DNA of 64,000 bases from Lichtheimia corymbifera B2541 (GCA_000697475.1 JNEU01000881.1:62001-126000); one strand, 5' to 3'. Positions 48,695 through 61,297 are shown, counted from the stretch's first letter. Numbers and translations: made by a program. The notes: generated by a model from the letters alone, not told the origin.

Positions 48695-49453
48695 CTACCA
48701 CTTGTCACCATAGCTTCCCTTCTTGCCATGGCCCTTCTTGCCATAATCTCCCTTCTTGTCATAACCCTTATGCTTGTTGTACTTCTTTTCTTGGGGAATT
48801 GCAAACACAGTTTGAGTTTCCTCTTCAGTGACATAGTTAGTGGTAGTTGTAGTTTCGTCTTCAGTGACCGTGCTAGTCCTATAGATCGTCACATCCGTAG
48901 TGACAGTGGAAGTTGCTGTTGTTGTGGTCGTGGTCTTGAAAGTGGTTGTGGTCAATGGAATGGTCGTCGTCGTAACGGATGTGGTAGTAAGTGTGGTGGT
49001 AGTTGGAACGGTCGTTGTCTTAGAGGTAGTGACAACGGAGGTGGCGGTAGTGGTTGTAGGTGTAGTGATGGTGGCAGTGGTAGTCTTAGTCTCCGTGCAG
49101 CGCGATTCGGTCCTGGTTACAGTGTCAGTCTTTGTAGTGGTCGTCTTGTCAGTTACAGTCTTAGTGGTGGTAACGGTGTGGGTAGGTGCGGTAGTGGTAG
49201 TGGTGGTAACGCAAACGTCTGTCTCATCCGTTAAAGTAAGGTCTTCGGGAGGAGGAGCGATTCCTTCATTAGTAGTGGTTGGATCAATCGGATTTGGTGG
49301 TGGATTAACCGCTTCTGGATTAATCACTTCATAGTGCACCTCCTCCTTGTGTCCATGCCCATGATGCTTGTTCCCATGGTGATGGTAACCTGGGAACGCC
49401 TGAATGGTTGCCAGGAGGGCTGTTGTATATAAAGCAATGCTAAAAACCTTCAT
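48695..49453 (-). CDS. Secreted Thr-rich (mucin-like) protein, CAA-less relative of the cluster
   Basis: Single exon, 252 aa. A signal peptide (MKVFSIALYTTALLATIQA) is followed by PGYHHHGNKHHGHGHKEEVH, the same His-rich start and E-[IV]-H motif found in the three CAA proteins downstream. Residues about 75-205 are a Thr-rich tract (TTT runs with Val, Lys, Asp), probably O-glycosylated. The tail is Lys/Gly/Tyr-rich and ends GSYGDKW with tryptophan as last residue, again like the CAA proteins. The CAA domain itself is absent. Likely a cell-wall or spore-surface protein. It is convergent with URB1, with stops 132 bp apart. Confidence 0.85.
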   Translation of the reverse strand: MKVFSIALYTTALLATIQAFPGYHHHGNKHHGHGHKEEVHYEVINPEAVNPPPNPIDPTTTNEGIAPPPEDLTLTDETDVCVTTTTTTAPTHTVTTTKTVTDKTTTTKTDTVTRTESRCTETKTTTATITTPTTTTATSVVTTSKTTTVPTTTTLTTTSVTTTTIPLTTTTFKTTTTTTATSTVTTDVTIYRTSTVTEDETTTTTNYVTEEETQTVFAIPQEKKYNKHKGYDKKGDYGKKGHGKKGSYGDKW

Positions 49454-49507
49454 GTTTAATCGATCTGTGGATACAGTGGCAGGTATAGGGTGCCGTTGCT
49501 TTGATTA

Positions 49508-49514
49508 TTTTATA
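49508..49514 (-). promoter_or_regulatory. TATA box of the Thr-rich secreted protein
   Basis: Minus strand TATAAAA, 55-61 bp before the ATG. Confidence 0.55.
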
Positions 49515-51756
49515 CCCGCATCCATGAAAATTCCCGAGTCTTTCTATTCCAGCTATCAAATCCAGCCATCACCAGCGGACAAAACACCCATAGCTACAAA
49601 ATGACTGCATCTAATTGCCGTTACGCTAAAGTGCGATGCATTTGATTAATTGTATCATTGATTGACCACTTGTATACGGTATCTGCACTATGGATGTATG
49701 ATTGTATATCCATGTCGTTATAAATTTTAGGACTGACAGCATATAAGCCGAAAACCCGAGAACATTCTTTCTTAGGGTGTTGCTTTGCTTCTAATCAATC
49801 TTTGTACTTTGAAGGTTTAAAAGTCGGCTGGTCAATCAGTGTGTCCATGTTGAATAAACAATGATGCCATGAAATATTCCGAATAAGAATGAAATATGGG
49901 TATGAATGATAGCTTAATTAGTGACAAAGACATGTACATGATTCAAATGAAGAAACATACATGTAAAATACACCAAGCTCGACCAGCGTTTATTATTAAT
50001 CATATCACTGAATAGTGAATGGCCTCTTGGTCAAGGTGTGTTGATATGAGATTGTAGCGAAGACTTGCGCGAATAAACTAACGGCATTTCAAGATGTATG
50101 TACTATCTCAGGAACACGAATAAGCGGACTCTTGTTGTATATACGCCGCCAACCTTCATTCTAGACGACGTTCGTATCAATGATCAACAACAATGACATT
50201 ATGCAATAAAGATCATTTCCGCTGCTATATATTTAAATGAAGAAGCGTTACATGGATTGGCTGAATATAGGCACGTGTCTCAGATCTCCATAGGATGGGA
50301 GAAGAATACTATAATAGACGCATCAAACTATCAAGTATACCTTCAATCAAGGCATCACCGCACCATGAAGGTGGCCTGCTATATTCCTCTCGCCTAAGCC
50401 TCATCCATTTGTTATAATATGATTATCCACACCTATGTGTTTTTGCATATTGACCGATTATGGGACTTGGAATGTCTCTCATCGATAGAAAATGATCGGC
50501 GGGCAGCGTTGAAAATGCATATTGGAAGCATTCTGGTCGTTTTCGCCATCGACAAGGTTAAAGCTTCGAATACTTTGGCATTCGATATTCTCTCATAGAT
50601 AGCGTTTAAGGCTATAAACGACAATAGGATTGAAGAATTTAAACAATAACTTTATTGGGTAGCTATGAGCTTCCATACCATGGCAACAGACAGCCGTCGC
50701 TGCTTGAAATGTGACCAAGGATCATGCATATCTTTGCTGGAACACCCCTTCTCTTTTCTTTCGAAGACAATGTGCAAACGGAACGAATTGAAGACTATGG
50801 AAGAATACAACTTGACATTGGGCAATCGATCAGCGTCGTCGCCGTCATTAGCTCATCAGTGCGTCTATAGCACGGTCAAGTATGTAGCAGCATACGTCAA
50901 ATTGAATCAAGGTAAACTCAGCAAGTTGTTTCCCATTTACGGAAGCTGTTCAATTTACATGGGCCTAAATGACCTTTGAGGAAGATGATATCCTACAACC
51001 CACCACCAACTCATTTAAGAAGATGTCGACGGCAGTCGAGGCCAAAGGCTGTAAGAAAGAGGCTGGTGCGTGAAGGTAATAACCAGCGGATGATTGGGTG
51101 CGTCACCAGAGCAATTCGTTCCTGATCTACCTCCAGCAAACGTGTTACTTCACGACAAGAATACCCAAGTTCATTAAATCGCTCTCAAGGGTTGACATAA
51201 AAAATGGTGGATCATCATGCGAAGGATGCAATAAAGCCAGTAACGGTATGTGTGCCATTGTTCTTGATTGAGATACGATTCCACCATCCATCAGCTTCAT
51301 TTTTTAGACATACTACACCATACATAGCGTTTGGCATAACGCAATATCAAGACAACCTAATGTTTGGCCCATCCAGTATAGCGTTATGAGGTTTACTATA
51401 TCTATGTATTCATCATTCTATCACATACATCATTGATCAATAAACCCTATTATCCCAGCAAGAATATCACCCTGTTTGCAAGTTCACATTGTACTTTTTC
51501 TCATTTAGTTCGAGTACACTGAATTCAATGAATACACCTTTTGAACAAAGTCAATGTTACTTGAAGCAATACGCATCACACAACGCAGTAACGAGGGGCA
51601 TTATAAATACGTTGTCGTTATTCCATCCTAAGCTTATATCTCAATTGAGAACGACAATAAGAGCTCCTTTTAAGGTACACACAATGAAAAGAAAGGTCAT
51701 TATGAACATGCAAGTTTAATAAGATTTTAAAATAAGGGATGAAAGAACTACAATAT
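49515..51756. other. Intergenic, no gene recognised
   Basis: About 2.2 kb of AT-rich DNA between the Thr-rich gene and the first CAA gene. Open frames (for example 50665-50979) show no family signal or splice structure. Confidence 0.45.
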
Positions 51757-53625
51757 CTACCACGAATCCTCGTCGTAATCCCTCCATTCATCGTCGCCAC
51801 CCTTCGTCCATTCATCGTCACCACCCTTCGTCCAGGTCTCGTCACCACCCTTGGTCCATTCATCATCACCACCCTTCGTCCATTCATCTTCCTTGTCCCA
51901 GTCAGGACCCTTCGTCCATTCATCATCACCCTTTTCAGTCTCAACAACTTCAGCTTCACCTCCACCTTTGTCCTCCGTGATCCAATCCTCATCTTTGTGG
52001 TCGTCTTTGTGATCATCTTTGTGGTGATCCTTTTCCTTAGTATAGGTGACGGTCACAGTCTCGGTCGTTGGGGGGAAGGTAACGCCCTTAGTTTCACGGA
52101 CTGTCGTCGTGGTCATTTCGAAATCGGTTACAGTCGCTTCACCGACGTATTTTGTTGTTGTGTCTTCTTCTGTTGTTGTAGTTGTAGTGGGCACCGTTTG
52201 GGTTCGTGTAGTGGTGGATGGAGTGCAAGTATCCGTGTCAGGATTTAAAGGAATACAACCCTGGAATCCGGGACAACCGGCTGCAGCCCAATCGTGAATT
52301 TCAACGCCAGCCGATTGATCGAGCCATCCATAATCATTGCCAATCACTATGCCAGCAAAGTTACCGGTATTGCCATCACGGATATGAGCATGTGGTGCAA
52401 GGACAAGACCTTCCAACTGTGATCCCGTTTCACGATCAAGTGTAAATTCGCCGTTCGCGTCGTAATTGCCTTGCTCATCGACGGGATAAAAGTTGTAAAT
52501 AATACGGCAGCTGTCAAAACCTTGAGAAGGTGCGTTTGAACGAAGATCGATTGTGGTACCGGATGTAACAGGGATCTGTTGTCAATACATCAAGCATTAA
52601 TACTTCGATATGCCTAGAGAGAGAAATAATCATCCAATTCACTTACATTGATAATGACAGTCTCATCAGATGTAGGAACATCGCCAGAAGGACCATTCCA
52701 GTTACCGTTACCAAAAAACATCTCATCTGGATAGGATAGAACCTCAGTTGTAGGGCATGATCCATCACACGTGTTCATCTTGAAGACTCTGAAAGGAGCA
52801 TTGTCGACCGTTGCGCTCTTGGTTACAGCACCACCCTCGCTCAAGACACTGTCGGCTGACAAGGACGCCATAGTTCGTGAAAGAGTGTCAGCATCACTGT
52901 ATGATCGTTGGAAGTCAAAGTGGCCTGTGCCTTCATCGGTATACACACGACATCCTGCCAATTGCTGGTCGTATTGGCCCGCGTCACCATTACCGGCAAT
53001 CAAGTTGTCACCACGTAAATGAGTATTCGAAGTAGTAGAGTCACCGCCCACTACAAGACCAACGCTACCAAAGGAAGACGTTTCATCGGCAGCGCAGTTA
53101 ATGTCATGGTTGGCATTGACAATGTAGTTGGGTGCATGGAAGTTGCCACCGACAGCTAAAGGACCAAGAATGTCTTGCCCTGTGCCACCCTATTATAGTC
53201 AACAGTGACAAACAAAATTAGACCATCGTGCTTGTTTTAATATATACTCCAGCTTACTGTAGTAAAGTCGTTATAAAAGATACCAGTAAAGTGCGTTAGC
53301 TATTTATAAGTTAGTCATCGATCATCCATATATCATTGCAATATTTTACTACCTCTTGTCCAAATTGTGTTGCATTGCCTATAGGGCACACATAGCCTAT
53401 TTCCTCCAGTGCAGGATTAGGTAGCTTAATGGTGGGAACTGCTGAACCAGCAGTGTTTGTAGGAGTAACGACTTGGTAATGAATTTCTTCTTTATGAGGG
53501 TGCTTCTTGCCCTTGTGATAATGTCTCCACCCGCCATCAGAACCACGGTGCTTGTAATGACCAGGGAATGCATGGATGGTAGCCAGGAATGCTGCCGCGT
53601 AAATAGTAACGCCAAGAAACTTCAT
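51757..53625 (-). CDS. Secreted choice-of-anchor A (CAA) domain protein, copy 1
   Basis: Exons on the minus strand: 53353-53625, 53258-53299, 52647-53189, 51757-52575 (558 aa). A signal peptide (MKFLGVTIYAAAFLATIHA) is followed by a His/Lys-rich segment with KEEIHYQVV. The CAA domain spans about residues 92-350. It begins LTHFTGIFYNDFTT, includes GGTGQDILGPLAVGGNFHAP and DSTTSNTHLRGDNLIAGNGD, and ends GLVLAPHAHIRDGNTGNFAG then WLDQSAGVEIHDW. CAA domains (TIGR04215 in bacteria) occur on surface proteins carrying varied anchors. A Thr-rich stretch and an acidic tail with EWTKGGDD repeats end in W. An extracellular, wall-associated role is inferred. All introns are phase 0. Confidence 0.9.
51783..51925 (-). 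repeat. Coding tandem repeat, 24 bp unit (EWTKGGDD)
   Basis: About five units of an eight-residue repeat (DDEWTKGG variants) at the C-terminus of CAA copy 1, each with Trp and acidic residues. Confidence 0.8.
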
Positions 53626-53662
53626 AATTATTGATCCATGTAACACATTGCCAGCTTGTTGC

Positions 53663-53669
53663 CTTTATA
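53663..53669 (-). promoter_or_regulatory. TATA box of CAA copy 1
   Basis: Minus strand TATAAAG, about 38-44 bp before the ATG. Confidence 0.5.
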
Positions 53670-55240
53670 TCTGTGATTTGCGCATCTATCACCTTTCCAT
53701 CATCAAAAAGTTCCGACAATGCTTCATTTACACCAATTTACCGAATGCAGGCGTTGGCAAGTATGTAGAAGAGAGGGGTTCATGTTCAAATACACACGGA
53801 GATCGCCATTGAAAATGTTATTGGAAAGCGAAGAGACTGCCTCAGCCATCGTTGTCGCATGATTGTACGCCCTTTATTATAGATCAAAGAAAGTTATATA
53901 TAAAGCATAAGGGTGACAGAAACTTGGTTACTTCAAGGTTCTACAGAATCTACATGACCTATAGTATATCACCACCAGTGGCGAACCATCCCAGGTTGAC
54001 AGTTGCAACAAATCTCAAATCAGGCTGATGGAAGCACGACCATTTACATAAACCATGACGCCTGGTATTGCCGCTTGCTTATAGCGAGTATATACCGATC
54101 GATACAGTGACCACATAAATACCCAAACCCAGTATATCGAATGCAATTCTACATTTAACCACCACTACCATCTAGGCCCCGAAATCCTTTTATGTACTCA
54201 AAAATACTTCCCATGTCAATCAACGTTTGCTTTTTGTTGTTACGATCTGCATATCTCAGCCACAATGGCATCGAAACTGCCATAGCACTGCTGCCGATGC
54301 TTTCAAAAGTTGGCATCTTTACTGACTCGACAATCATATTCCAATTCTTGGTATGCTTTAAGCCCCTAAGTATCATCAAGCAGCACGTAATGACTATTAC
54401 TTATTGGATACAGCACATAGCGATGGATTATCTCTAAGCATTCCTGCCATACGTATGTATTCCACTTGTTGCACTACTTTGAAGCTAATGGACATCATAA
54501 ACCTTCACAAGCCGTAATCCATTGTAGACCAAGACTGTAGTCTGTCAAAGCTAATCACGATATTAATCATCATGTGATCATGTGATAAGCTGCGTTAGCA
54601 TCGCAATGGTTGTTACATTGTTATACTTTTGAAATTGGGGGTTGGTCTACTGTGATGGTTTCTACGAACACGAATCGAATTTATTATCGACCCAAATTCT
54701 TCCCCAACAATAGAAATCACATAGCTCGTATGTTTGTCGCGGGTCATCTTGCCATTATACGAGCAGCAATACAAAGTCACTCGTAATGCTACTGCAGCTC
54801 ACAATCAATTTCACAGACATACCTGGCATGGTCAATACTCTAAAGTGATCAATGCATCCGCAGGCGTAAATGTATTCACAAAGTATCAGACCTGGCACTT
54901 GATATCATATGTCGATAGTCATTCTCTTGTGTCAGCCCAGATTTAACCAGGATGAGCTTAGGACATCATGAGAACAATATTAGCTCTCATTGTCTCATAT
55001 TCATGCATATGCACAAATAAATCGAAGGTGCTGATCGTGTTTGGCTCACTAACCATACCAATATTATTTCAAACAATGCTCCATACCGACAATCAAACGC
55101 GGACCTTACTATCTATGTAGCTGCTACACAGGGACAGGGCAAATACAAAAGATCATGCACTCTCCACCAATAGGATTACTTCTTTCAAGTCCCGCCTTCT
55201 CTGTTCTGCTACACAGACCCAAGTGCCTCCGCATCTTTGA
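53670..55240. other. Intergenic, no gene recognised
   Basis: About 1.6 kb between CAA copy 1 and the second repeat block; nothing supported. Confidence 0.45.
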
Positions 55241-55699
55241 CTACTTGACAATGAACAAACACCACTTGTCATATAGCATCACACATATATCATATGAAAA
55301 AACATAAATGTGCCTGTATATCTAAATTTTACAATGAAACGTGGGGTCTCCAATCGAACAAAGTTGCTCGTCTGGGTGTAGCGCACCTTGGGTGCAAGTT
55401 TCACGATCGTCGTGGCCATTCTCAGATTCACCCAATGTCACCACCAGCCAAAGTTGAAAAAAAATTCAAGAGGTCGACCCACGATCCACTTTGGCTGGTG
55501 GTGACATTGCGAAATTTGGGATCGGCGAGGTTGATCGTGAAACTTGCACCCAAGGTGCGCTACACCCAGACGAGCAACTTTGTTCGATTGGAGACCCCAC
55601 GTTTCGTTGTAAAATTTAGAGATACAGCTATCTTTATGTTTTTACTATGATGTACGCGTAATGCTATAGGGACAGTGGCGTTTGTTCATTGTGAAGTAT
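55241..55699. repeat. Fold-back hairpin copy 3
   Basis: Same family and same orientation as the hairpins at 22-24 kb. Spacer 55455-55487 holds an A-run and AGAGGTCGACCCACGATCC. The middle of the arms is mismatched (the right arm has GCGAAATTTGGGATCGGCGA). Confidence 0.85.
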
Positions 55700-55761
55700 C
55701 ATGCAAATAAGCTGTGTTGCACAAAGAAGTCCGTCTGCATCTTCGGCTCTATCGGGGTCTA

Positions 55762-56221
55762 CCTACTTGACAATGAACAAACACCACTCAACATATAGCA
55801 TCATGGTCACAACATATGTAAAAACATAAAGATGTCTGTAACTCTAAACTTTACAATGAAGCGTGGGGTCTTCAATCGAACAAAGTTGCTCGTCGGGGTG
55901 AAGCGCACCTTGGGTGCAAGTTTCACGATCGTCGTGGCCATTCTCAGATTCACTCAATGTCACCACCAGCCAAAGCTGAAAAAAAATTCAAGAGGTCGAC
56001 CCACGATCCACTTTGGCTGGTGGTGACATTGCGAAATCTAGGATCGACGAGGTTGATCGTGAAACTTGCACCCAAGGTGCGCTTGACCCAGCAGAGCAAC
56101 ATTGTTCTATGGAAGACTCCACGTTTCATTGTAAGGTTTAGAGATACAGGCACCTTTATGTTTCTACATATCCTGTAAGCGTGATGCTATATGGAGAGTG
56201 GTGTTTGTTCACTGTGAAGTA
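55762..56221. repeat. Fold-back hairpin copy 4
   Basis: Follows copy 3 after a 62 bp linker (ATCATGCAAATAAGCTGTGT...). Spacer at about 55977-56009. Same mismatched arm segment as copy 3. Confidence 0.85.
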
Positions 56222-56369
56222 TCATGCAAATGAGCTAGTTACACAAGCACGCCCCTGCGCATCTTCCGCTCTATTAGAGTCCAGCTACTTTACAATGAAC
56301 AAACACCACTTGTCATATAGCATCATGCATACAGCATATGTAAAAACACAAAGACGCCTGTATATCCAA

Positions 56370-57410
56370 ATATCCATAATGATGTGTAGAGGCTTTATGA
56401 GAACGATGTTGATCAGCATGACCGAGAGCACCTCCTGACCAAGTTTCGACGTCCCCACCAGCAATATCGGCGCGCACGGCCGTACACCCTATTTATGTTA
56501 CCATCCATTCATCGTCTCTCCTACATTCACTGTTTTCATAATGAACTCTGGGGACTTTATGAGAACGAAATTGCTCGGCGTGGTCGAAAGGATGTTGTGT
56601 GAAAGTTTCAGGTTCGAGGTGGGCAACCTCGGCGAGCAGGAGCGTCTACCCTACTTTTCCCTTACATTTGGGCTGGCCCGCATTCAAAATGTTCATAATG
56701 AACCATGCGGTTTTTAAATGAATGGAGTTGATCAGCATGTCCCAGAGAACCATCTGACCCAGTTTCAAGTGCGAGATGGGGAATCCCAAGAAACTACATA
56801 CTAATTGACTTTTTCATAAATCCGGCGCTTTCCCAATTTCCGCCCATCATAGTAAACCCCACATTATGCTCTCCCTTTCGAAATTTTCAAATGAAATGTG
56901 GGTGCTTTATTAAGACAAAGTTGATCAGCATGCCGAAGAGCATCATGTGTGCAAGTTTGAGGTTGAAATGAGCAATTCCAAGATCCTGGATTAATATATA
57001 ATGTTCATGGATTTGTCTGACGGTGCCTGATCTATTTAATTTCCACCTCTTCCACTTCCAGCTGCTTCCCTCTTCTCAGTTCAACCGTTGCCCCGTTCAA
57101 GTACAGCTACCAACTGCGAACGATTGTCCTGTTTCAACCCATGTCAATCCTATACTTGTTTTGATCCGAGTCTTTGACTGAATGGCATGTCCATGGCGTG
57201 TGCACCCCACTACAACACCCGCGTTTCTTGACACTCCCCTTTCTCTTGTACACCCTTCTTTCCACGACCAATCGTAACAGCATGCATTTCAGCAGTTGCT
57301 ATTAGCAAAGTCTATGCACCATTGTCCCATGCAGCATTCTTGCAGCAACACGCCTTACAGCCTCTGCACGTGAACAGCAGATAGCCATGATATAGAAGCA
57401 GCTTGTCTTA
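56370..57410. repeat. Second copy of the repeat island's right arm
   Basis: Directly repeats 24150-25255: shared blocks include GGCTTTATGAGAACGATGTT, ATCGGCGCGCACGGCCGTAC, CTCGGCGTGGTCGAAAGGAT and AATTTCCACCTCTTCCAC. Identity is very high up to about 56990 and lower afterwards. No inverted left arm is present here. Confidence 0.85.
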
Positions 57411-58564
57411 ATACATACGACTTCCTGTGGATGCATAAGCGCGATTATGAGGAATCATGGAAAGTTGTTTTGACTATTTGAGGCGGCGTCAGCATGAAGG
57501 ATGGATCATACCACATGGATGCACCTAAGGATAGAGATGGATTGACGAAAGGCGTTTTACACATCTTTGGACGATACCCAAGTATAATCAAGCAGCAACT
57601 CTTCTGCAGTGATGGATGAAGGCAACAACCAAGAATGCAGTGACACCATTACCCTCGTTAACTCTACGTGATCCTCCCCGTATCTTATTCAATTTGCAAA
57701 GCTGTTCCTTTACCATCTTTGTCTATAATGAAGATCCCATCGACTTTTCGCTCTTGAAACGACCGATCACAAGAACATCCTCCAACAACATCTTATATCA
57801 TGGAATCTGAGCACAGCTGATGGATCATGGGTGTTACCCAGCTTGTTTATCTCAAATCGTGATTTATGCAGGGACAATCAAGGAGCAATCTATCAGCTCA
57901 CCATGATCCCAACGATTTCTATCACTCTTTCCTTGATCACAAATCACTGATTACTGACATCTTCAATGCCTGATCAGACGTGAGTATCATATTGGATGGT
58001 CTTATTCTGTGTGCAATCCCTCATGTGCTAATACTTATGATGATCTTTAGTGGTTCATTGTTATCTTACTTTCATTGTCATTTTTGGCATTGTGGCACTG
58101 TATTTGACTCTCTTATTAAGGTAATACCTAACCATCTCGCTTGATAAAGCTTATGCTCATATACTCTTTTAATGTAGTTACGTTCCGAGACGTATCTTCG
58201 AATCCGGATTAGCTGGCACACTGTACTGCAACTCGCATGGGAATGGTATAACGTTTATCCAATATCGACAGCTCCTTCGATGGGTCTTACCAACTCACAT
58301 CTCTTACAAGTGGATCGTGTCATCAACAGCAACAGCCAGCAAGCAAAGCGTCCATATCTTAAGTCTCATCTGCACTTATTCGGACATCTGGTGGTTCTCG
58401 TTATTGGCTATTTCTTTGAACTTGCTTATGGGTGTATCATATCAGCAGCAATTATCAATGTCGATATCTCTCGGCGTCAACAAGGCTTATCCCATCATCT
58501 GGTGAATCTCGTTACCGGCAATTCGTTTGATGGACATTCTGCAACGCACGCCCTTTATAGGTGA
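57411..58564. pseudogene. Decayed coding remnants, including a membrane protein
   Basis: 57440-57670 on the minus strand is a broken relative of the 25392-25802 fragment. From about 57700 to 58564 the plus strand has protein-like stretches in shifting frames: ILQQHLISWNLSTADGSWV then LPSLFISNRDLCRDNQGAIY, a hydrophobic segment LTFIVIFGIVALYLTLLL near 58065, an apparent GT-AG intron at 58122-58178, and two competing open frames to 58505 and 58564. Stops lie in frame before the hydrophobic segment, so this is read as an inactivated gene. The family is not recognised. Confidence 0.3.
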
Positions 58565-59614
58565 CTCATGCCAGTGTGTATGGTGGACTGTAATAAGAGT
58601 AAGTAAAACTTTATGTGGATGTGTTTATTCAGAGAAGAACACGGCAATTAAAATTGGATCGTAGGCAGAATATAACCATACGCGGGATGGATCTAGATGA
58701 TGGGTATTCAAGGAGATGACAAAGAACACATCCAAGGCTATCTTTGGTTTCATTGTCGTAGGTAAGCTTCTGATAACCACTTCCCAATTCGGATTGGCAA
58801 TTTTCTAATACTTTTTTGTTAGGCAGTTATGCCACATTTCGCATCCTCAATGTCCAAAGCCCCTCTATACCATATGTGACATCCAATCTCCTTTGATCCT
58901 GGAACATATACGCCTCTTTATTTCACAAATTGACATGAACAAGGCGATTCCCGTTTCTGAATGCTTCGTACAGCAACAACCACGAACATCAAAGCGATCT
59001 CACTACATTAACAGACAACATGCTCGATATCATCACCCAAGCACAAATCAATCACATCCGATTATAGTCGTCATTCACCATTTCTTCCCTGCAATGCATT
59101 CTCTGCCCTGTAAAGTCATCTTAATGTTTGTAAATACCCCTCATTTACCCACACTTCCAGTATACAAGTTTCCATAAACTAGCTGATAGGTAGAAACTGG
59201 ATAATAAATAAGGCTTGCTCCTAGCTACTTTGCCATAGTCATCGCGGTGAGAATTATCCGAGATACATACATATCAAAATCTGGAGAATGGGATTATTTA
59301 GGATCTCTTAAATGTCATCAACCAGCACTTATTGCCAAGACAAAGGTAAAGAACGCTTTGATTTGCGCACATGTGGCCTGTGAAGTAAACAGACATCCAT
59401 GTACATACCACAATTTCCTATATACAATGTGTCACAGAAACGTATGGTTTATAATGGAACAAAAGCCATATAGGCAGATATTACTAATAAGCATGCGTTG
59501 GGATAAGGAATTAAGAACGTCAAATCAGCAATTTATTTTGTGAACAAATATCATGGGAACAATCATATTAGGTTGTAAAGAAATATAAAACTATCAAAGA
59601 GGGAATGCGACCAT
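58565..59614. other. Intergenic, no gene recognised
   Basis: About 1 kb; short frames only. Confidence 0.45.
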
Positions 59615-61231
59615 TTACCACTTTTTGTCTTCATGCTTGTGGCCTTCTTTCCATCCATGCTTTTTGTGATCCTTCGATCCTTTGTGTCCTTGCTTTTTTC
59701 CTTTGCCTTTGCCTTTATAATGGCCCCATTCTTTCTCTTCTGCAACGATATACAACGTTCCTGTAGGTTCAGACGGTTCGGTATTGGTGGCAGTGGGTTC
59801 TGTCACACTATCGGTATTGGTGGCAGTGGGCTCGGTCGCACTATCAGTAGGTGTTGGTACTTTGCCTTTTGGAAGACAACCATTGAAGTTCGGGCACCCA
59901 GCTGCAGCCCAATCATGGATCTCAACGCCTGCTGATTGATCAAGCCAGTTATAATCAAGGCCGATGACTGTGCCTGCAAAGTTGCCTGTATTGCCATCAC
60001 GGATATGGGCACGGGGTGCAAGCACTAGCCCTTCAAACTGTGAGCCTGTTTTACGTTCGATAGTGAAGTCGCCATCAGGATAAAAGTCCCCATTCTCGTC
60101 AACGGGATAAAAGTTGTAGACTGCTTTGCAGTTGTTGAATCCAAAGGTTGGTGCGTTTGAGCTGAGAGTAATAGTGCTGCCTGTAGTAACAGGGACCTAC
60201 AGTAGAGTAGGATAGGTTACACTAACGAAATTCATGCAGCAAGCTGGCCATCCAACACCACTTACATTAAAGATAACAGTGTCCGTATAAGCAGGCACAT
60301 CACCGGAGGGGCCATTCCAATTACCATTGCCAAAGAATATCTCGTCAGGAGTACTAGAACCACAGTAGACAGTGCCACAAGTATTAAGCTGGAAGACATG
60401 GATACCGCCATTGTCGCCACCTGCCAACGCCGTCACCACACCACCCGGGTCCAAGACACGATTAGCAGGAAGCGATGCAAGCTGTTGAGAAAGGTCATTG
60501 GCTTCTTGGATTGATTGAGGAAAGTCAAAGTGGCCTGTGCCTTCATCGGTATACACACGACATCCTGCCAATTGCTGGTCGTATTGGCCCGCGTCACCAT
60601 TACCGGCAATCAAGTTGTCACCACGTAAATGAGTATTCGAAGTAGTAGAGTCACCGCCCACTACAAGACCAACGCTACCAAAGGAAGACGTTTCATCGGC
60701 AGCGCAGTTGATGTCATGGTTGGCATTGACAATGTAGTTGGGTGCATGGAAGTTGCCACCGACAGCCAAAGGACCAAGGATGTCTTGCCCTGTGCCACCC
60801 TATTGGGTTTCAAATGATTGGAAGATTAGCGATGCTCACCCATACATAGTACCATCATCAATATAAAACTTACCGTAGTGAAATCTCCAAAGAATATACC
60901 AGTAAAGTGACGTATCTTTTATGATGGATGGTTTTAGCTTTTGCATGTCGTATTCCTGGATAGACTATGTACATCTTACCTCCTCACCAAGCAAGCTATC
61001 GCCAATCGCAGGACATGATTCACCATCGTCTGCTAATAAAGCCACCCCGCTTGTTGGTACTTCAGTGATAGTCTCGTTGATGGGAGGTGGAGTCTCGGTT
61101 ACTACTTGGTAGTGGATTTCTTCTACGTCCTCCTCGTATCTATCCTTGTGATGATGCCACCTGTTACCAGGCAACCCTTGTGTATACGCCAGTAATGCCG
61201 CGGCATAGATGCTGATCCCAAGAAGCTTCAT
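59615..61231 (-). CDS. Secreted CAA domain protein, copy 2
   Basis: Exons on the minus strand: 60980-61231, 60874-60915, 60266-60799, 59615-60196 (469 aa), in the same structure as copy 1 including the 42 bp second exon. It has a signal peptide (MKLLGISIYAAALLAYTQG), a short His/acidic segment with VEEIHYQVV, then the CAA domain from IRHFTGIFFGDFTT to WLDQSAGVEIHDW. The C-terminal part is short: two PTATNT/SVTEP repeats and a Lys/Gly/His-rich tail (HYKGKGKGKKQGHKG) ending KHEDKKW. Exon 3 is almost identical at the DNA level to copy 1 over about 270 bp while the flanking exons differ. A surface or wall role is inferred. Confidence 0.9.
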
Positions 61232-61289
61232 AATGTTATGCTTGCAAAATAAAATGCTTCTTTACATTTGAATGCACAGTGCTTGCTTG

Positions 61290-61297
61290 TATTTATA
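61290..61297 (-). promoter_or_regulatory. TATA box of CAA copy 2
   Basis: Minus strand TATAAATA, about 59-66 bp before the ATG. Confidence 0.5.

Noticed and set aside
48728..49334. Plus-strand Gly/Ser- and Val-rich frames
   Set aside because: Complement of the Thr-rich tract of the secreted protein; composition follows from the ACN codons on the other strand.
50665..50979. 104-codon plus-strand frame
   Set aside because: No family resemblance, no splice context and no neighbouring exons; likely chance.
51739..52297. Plus-strand frames opposite CAA copy 1
   Set aside because: Shadow of the repetitive coding sequence of exon 4.
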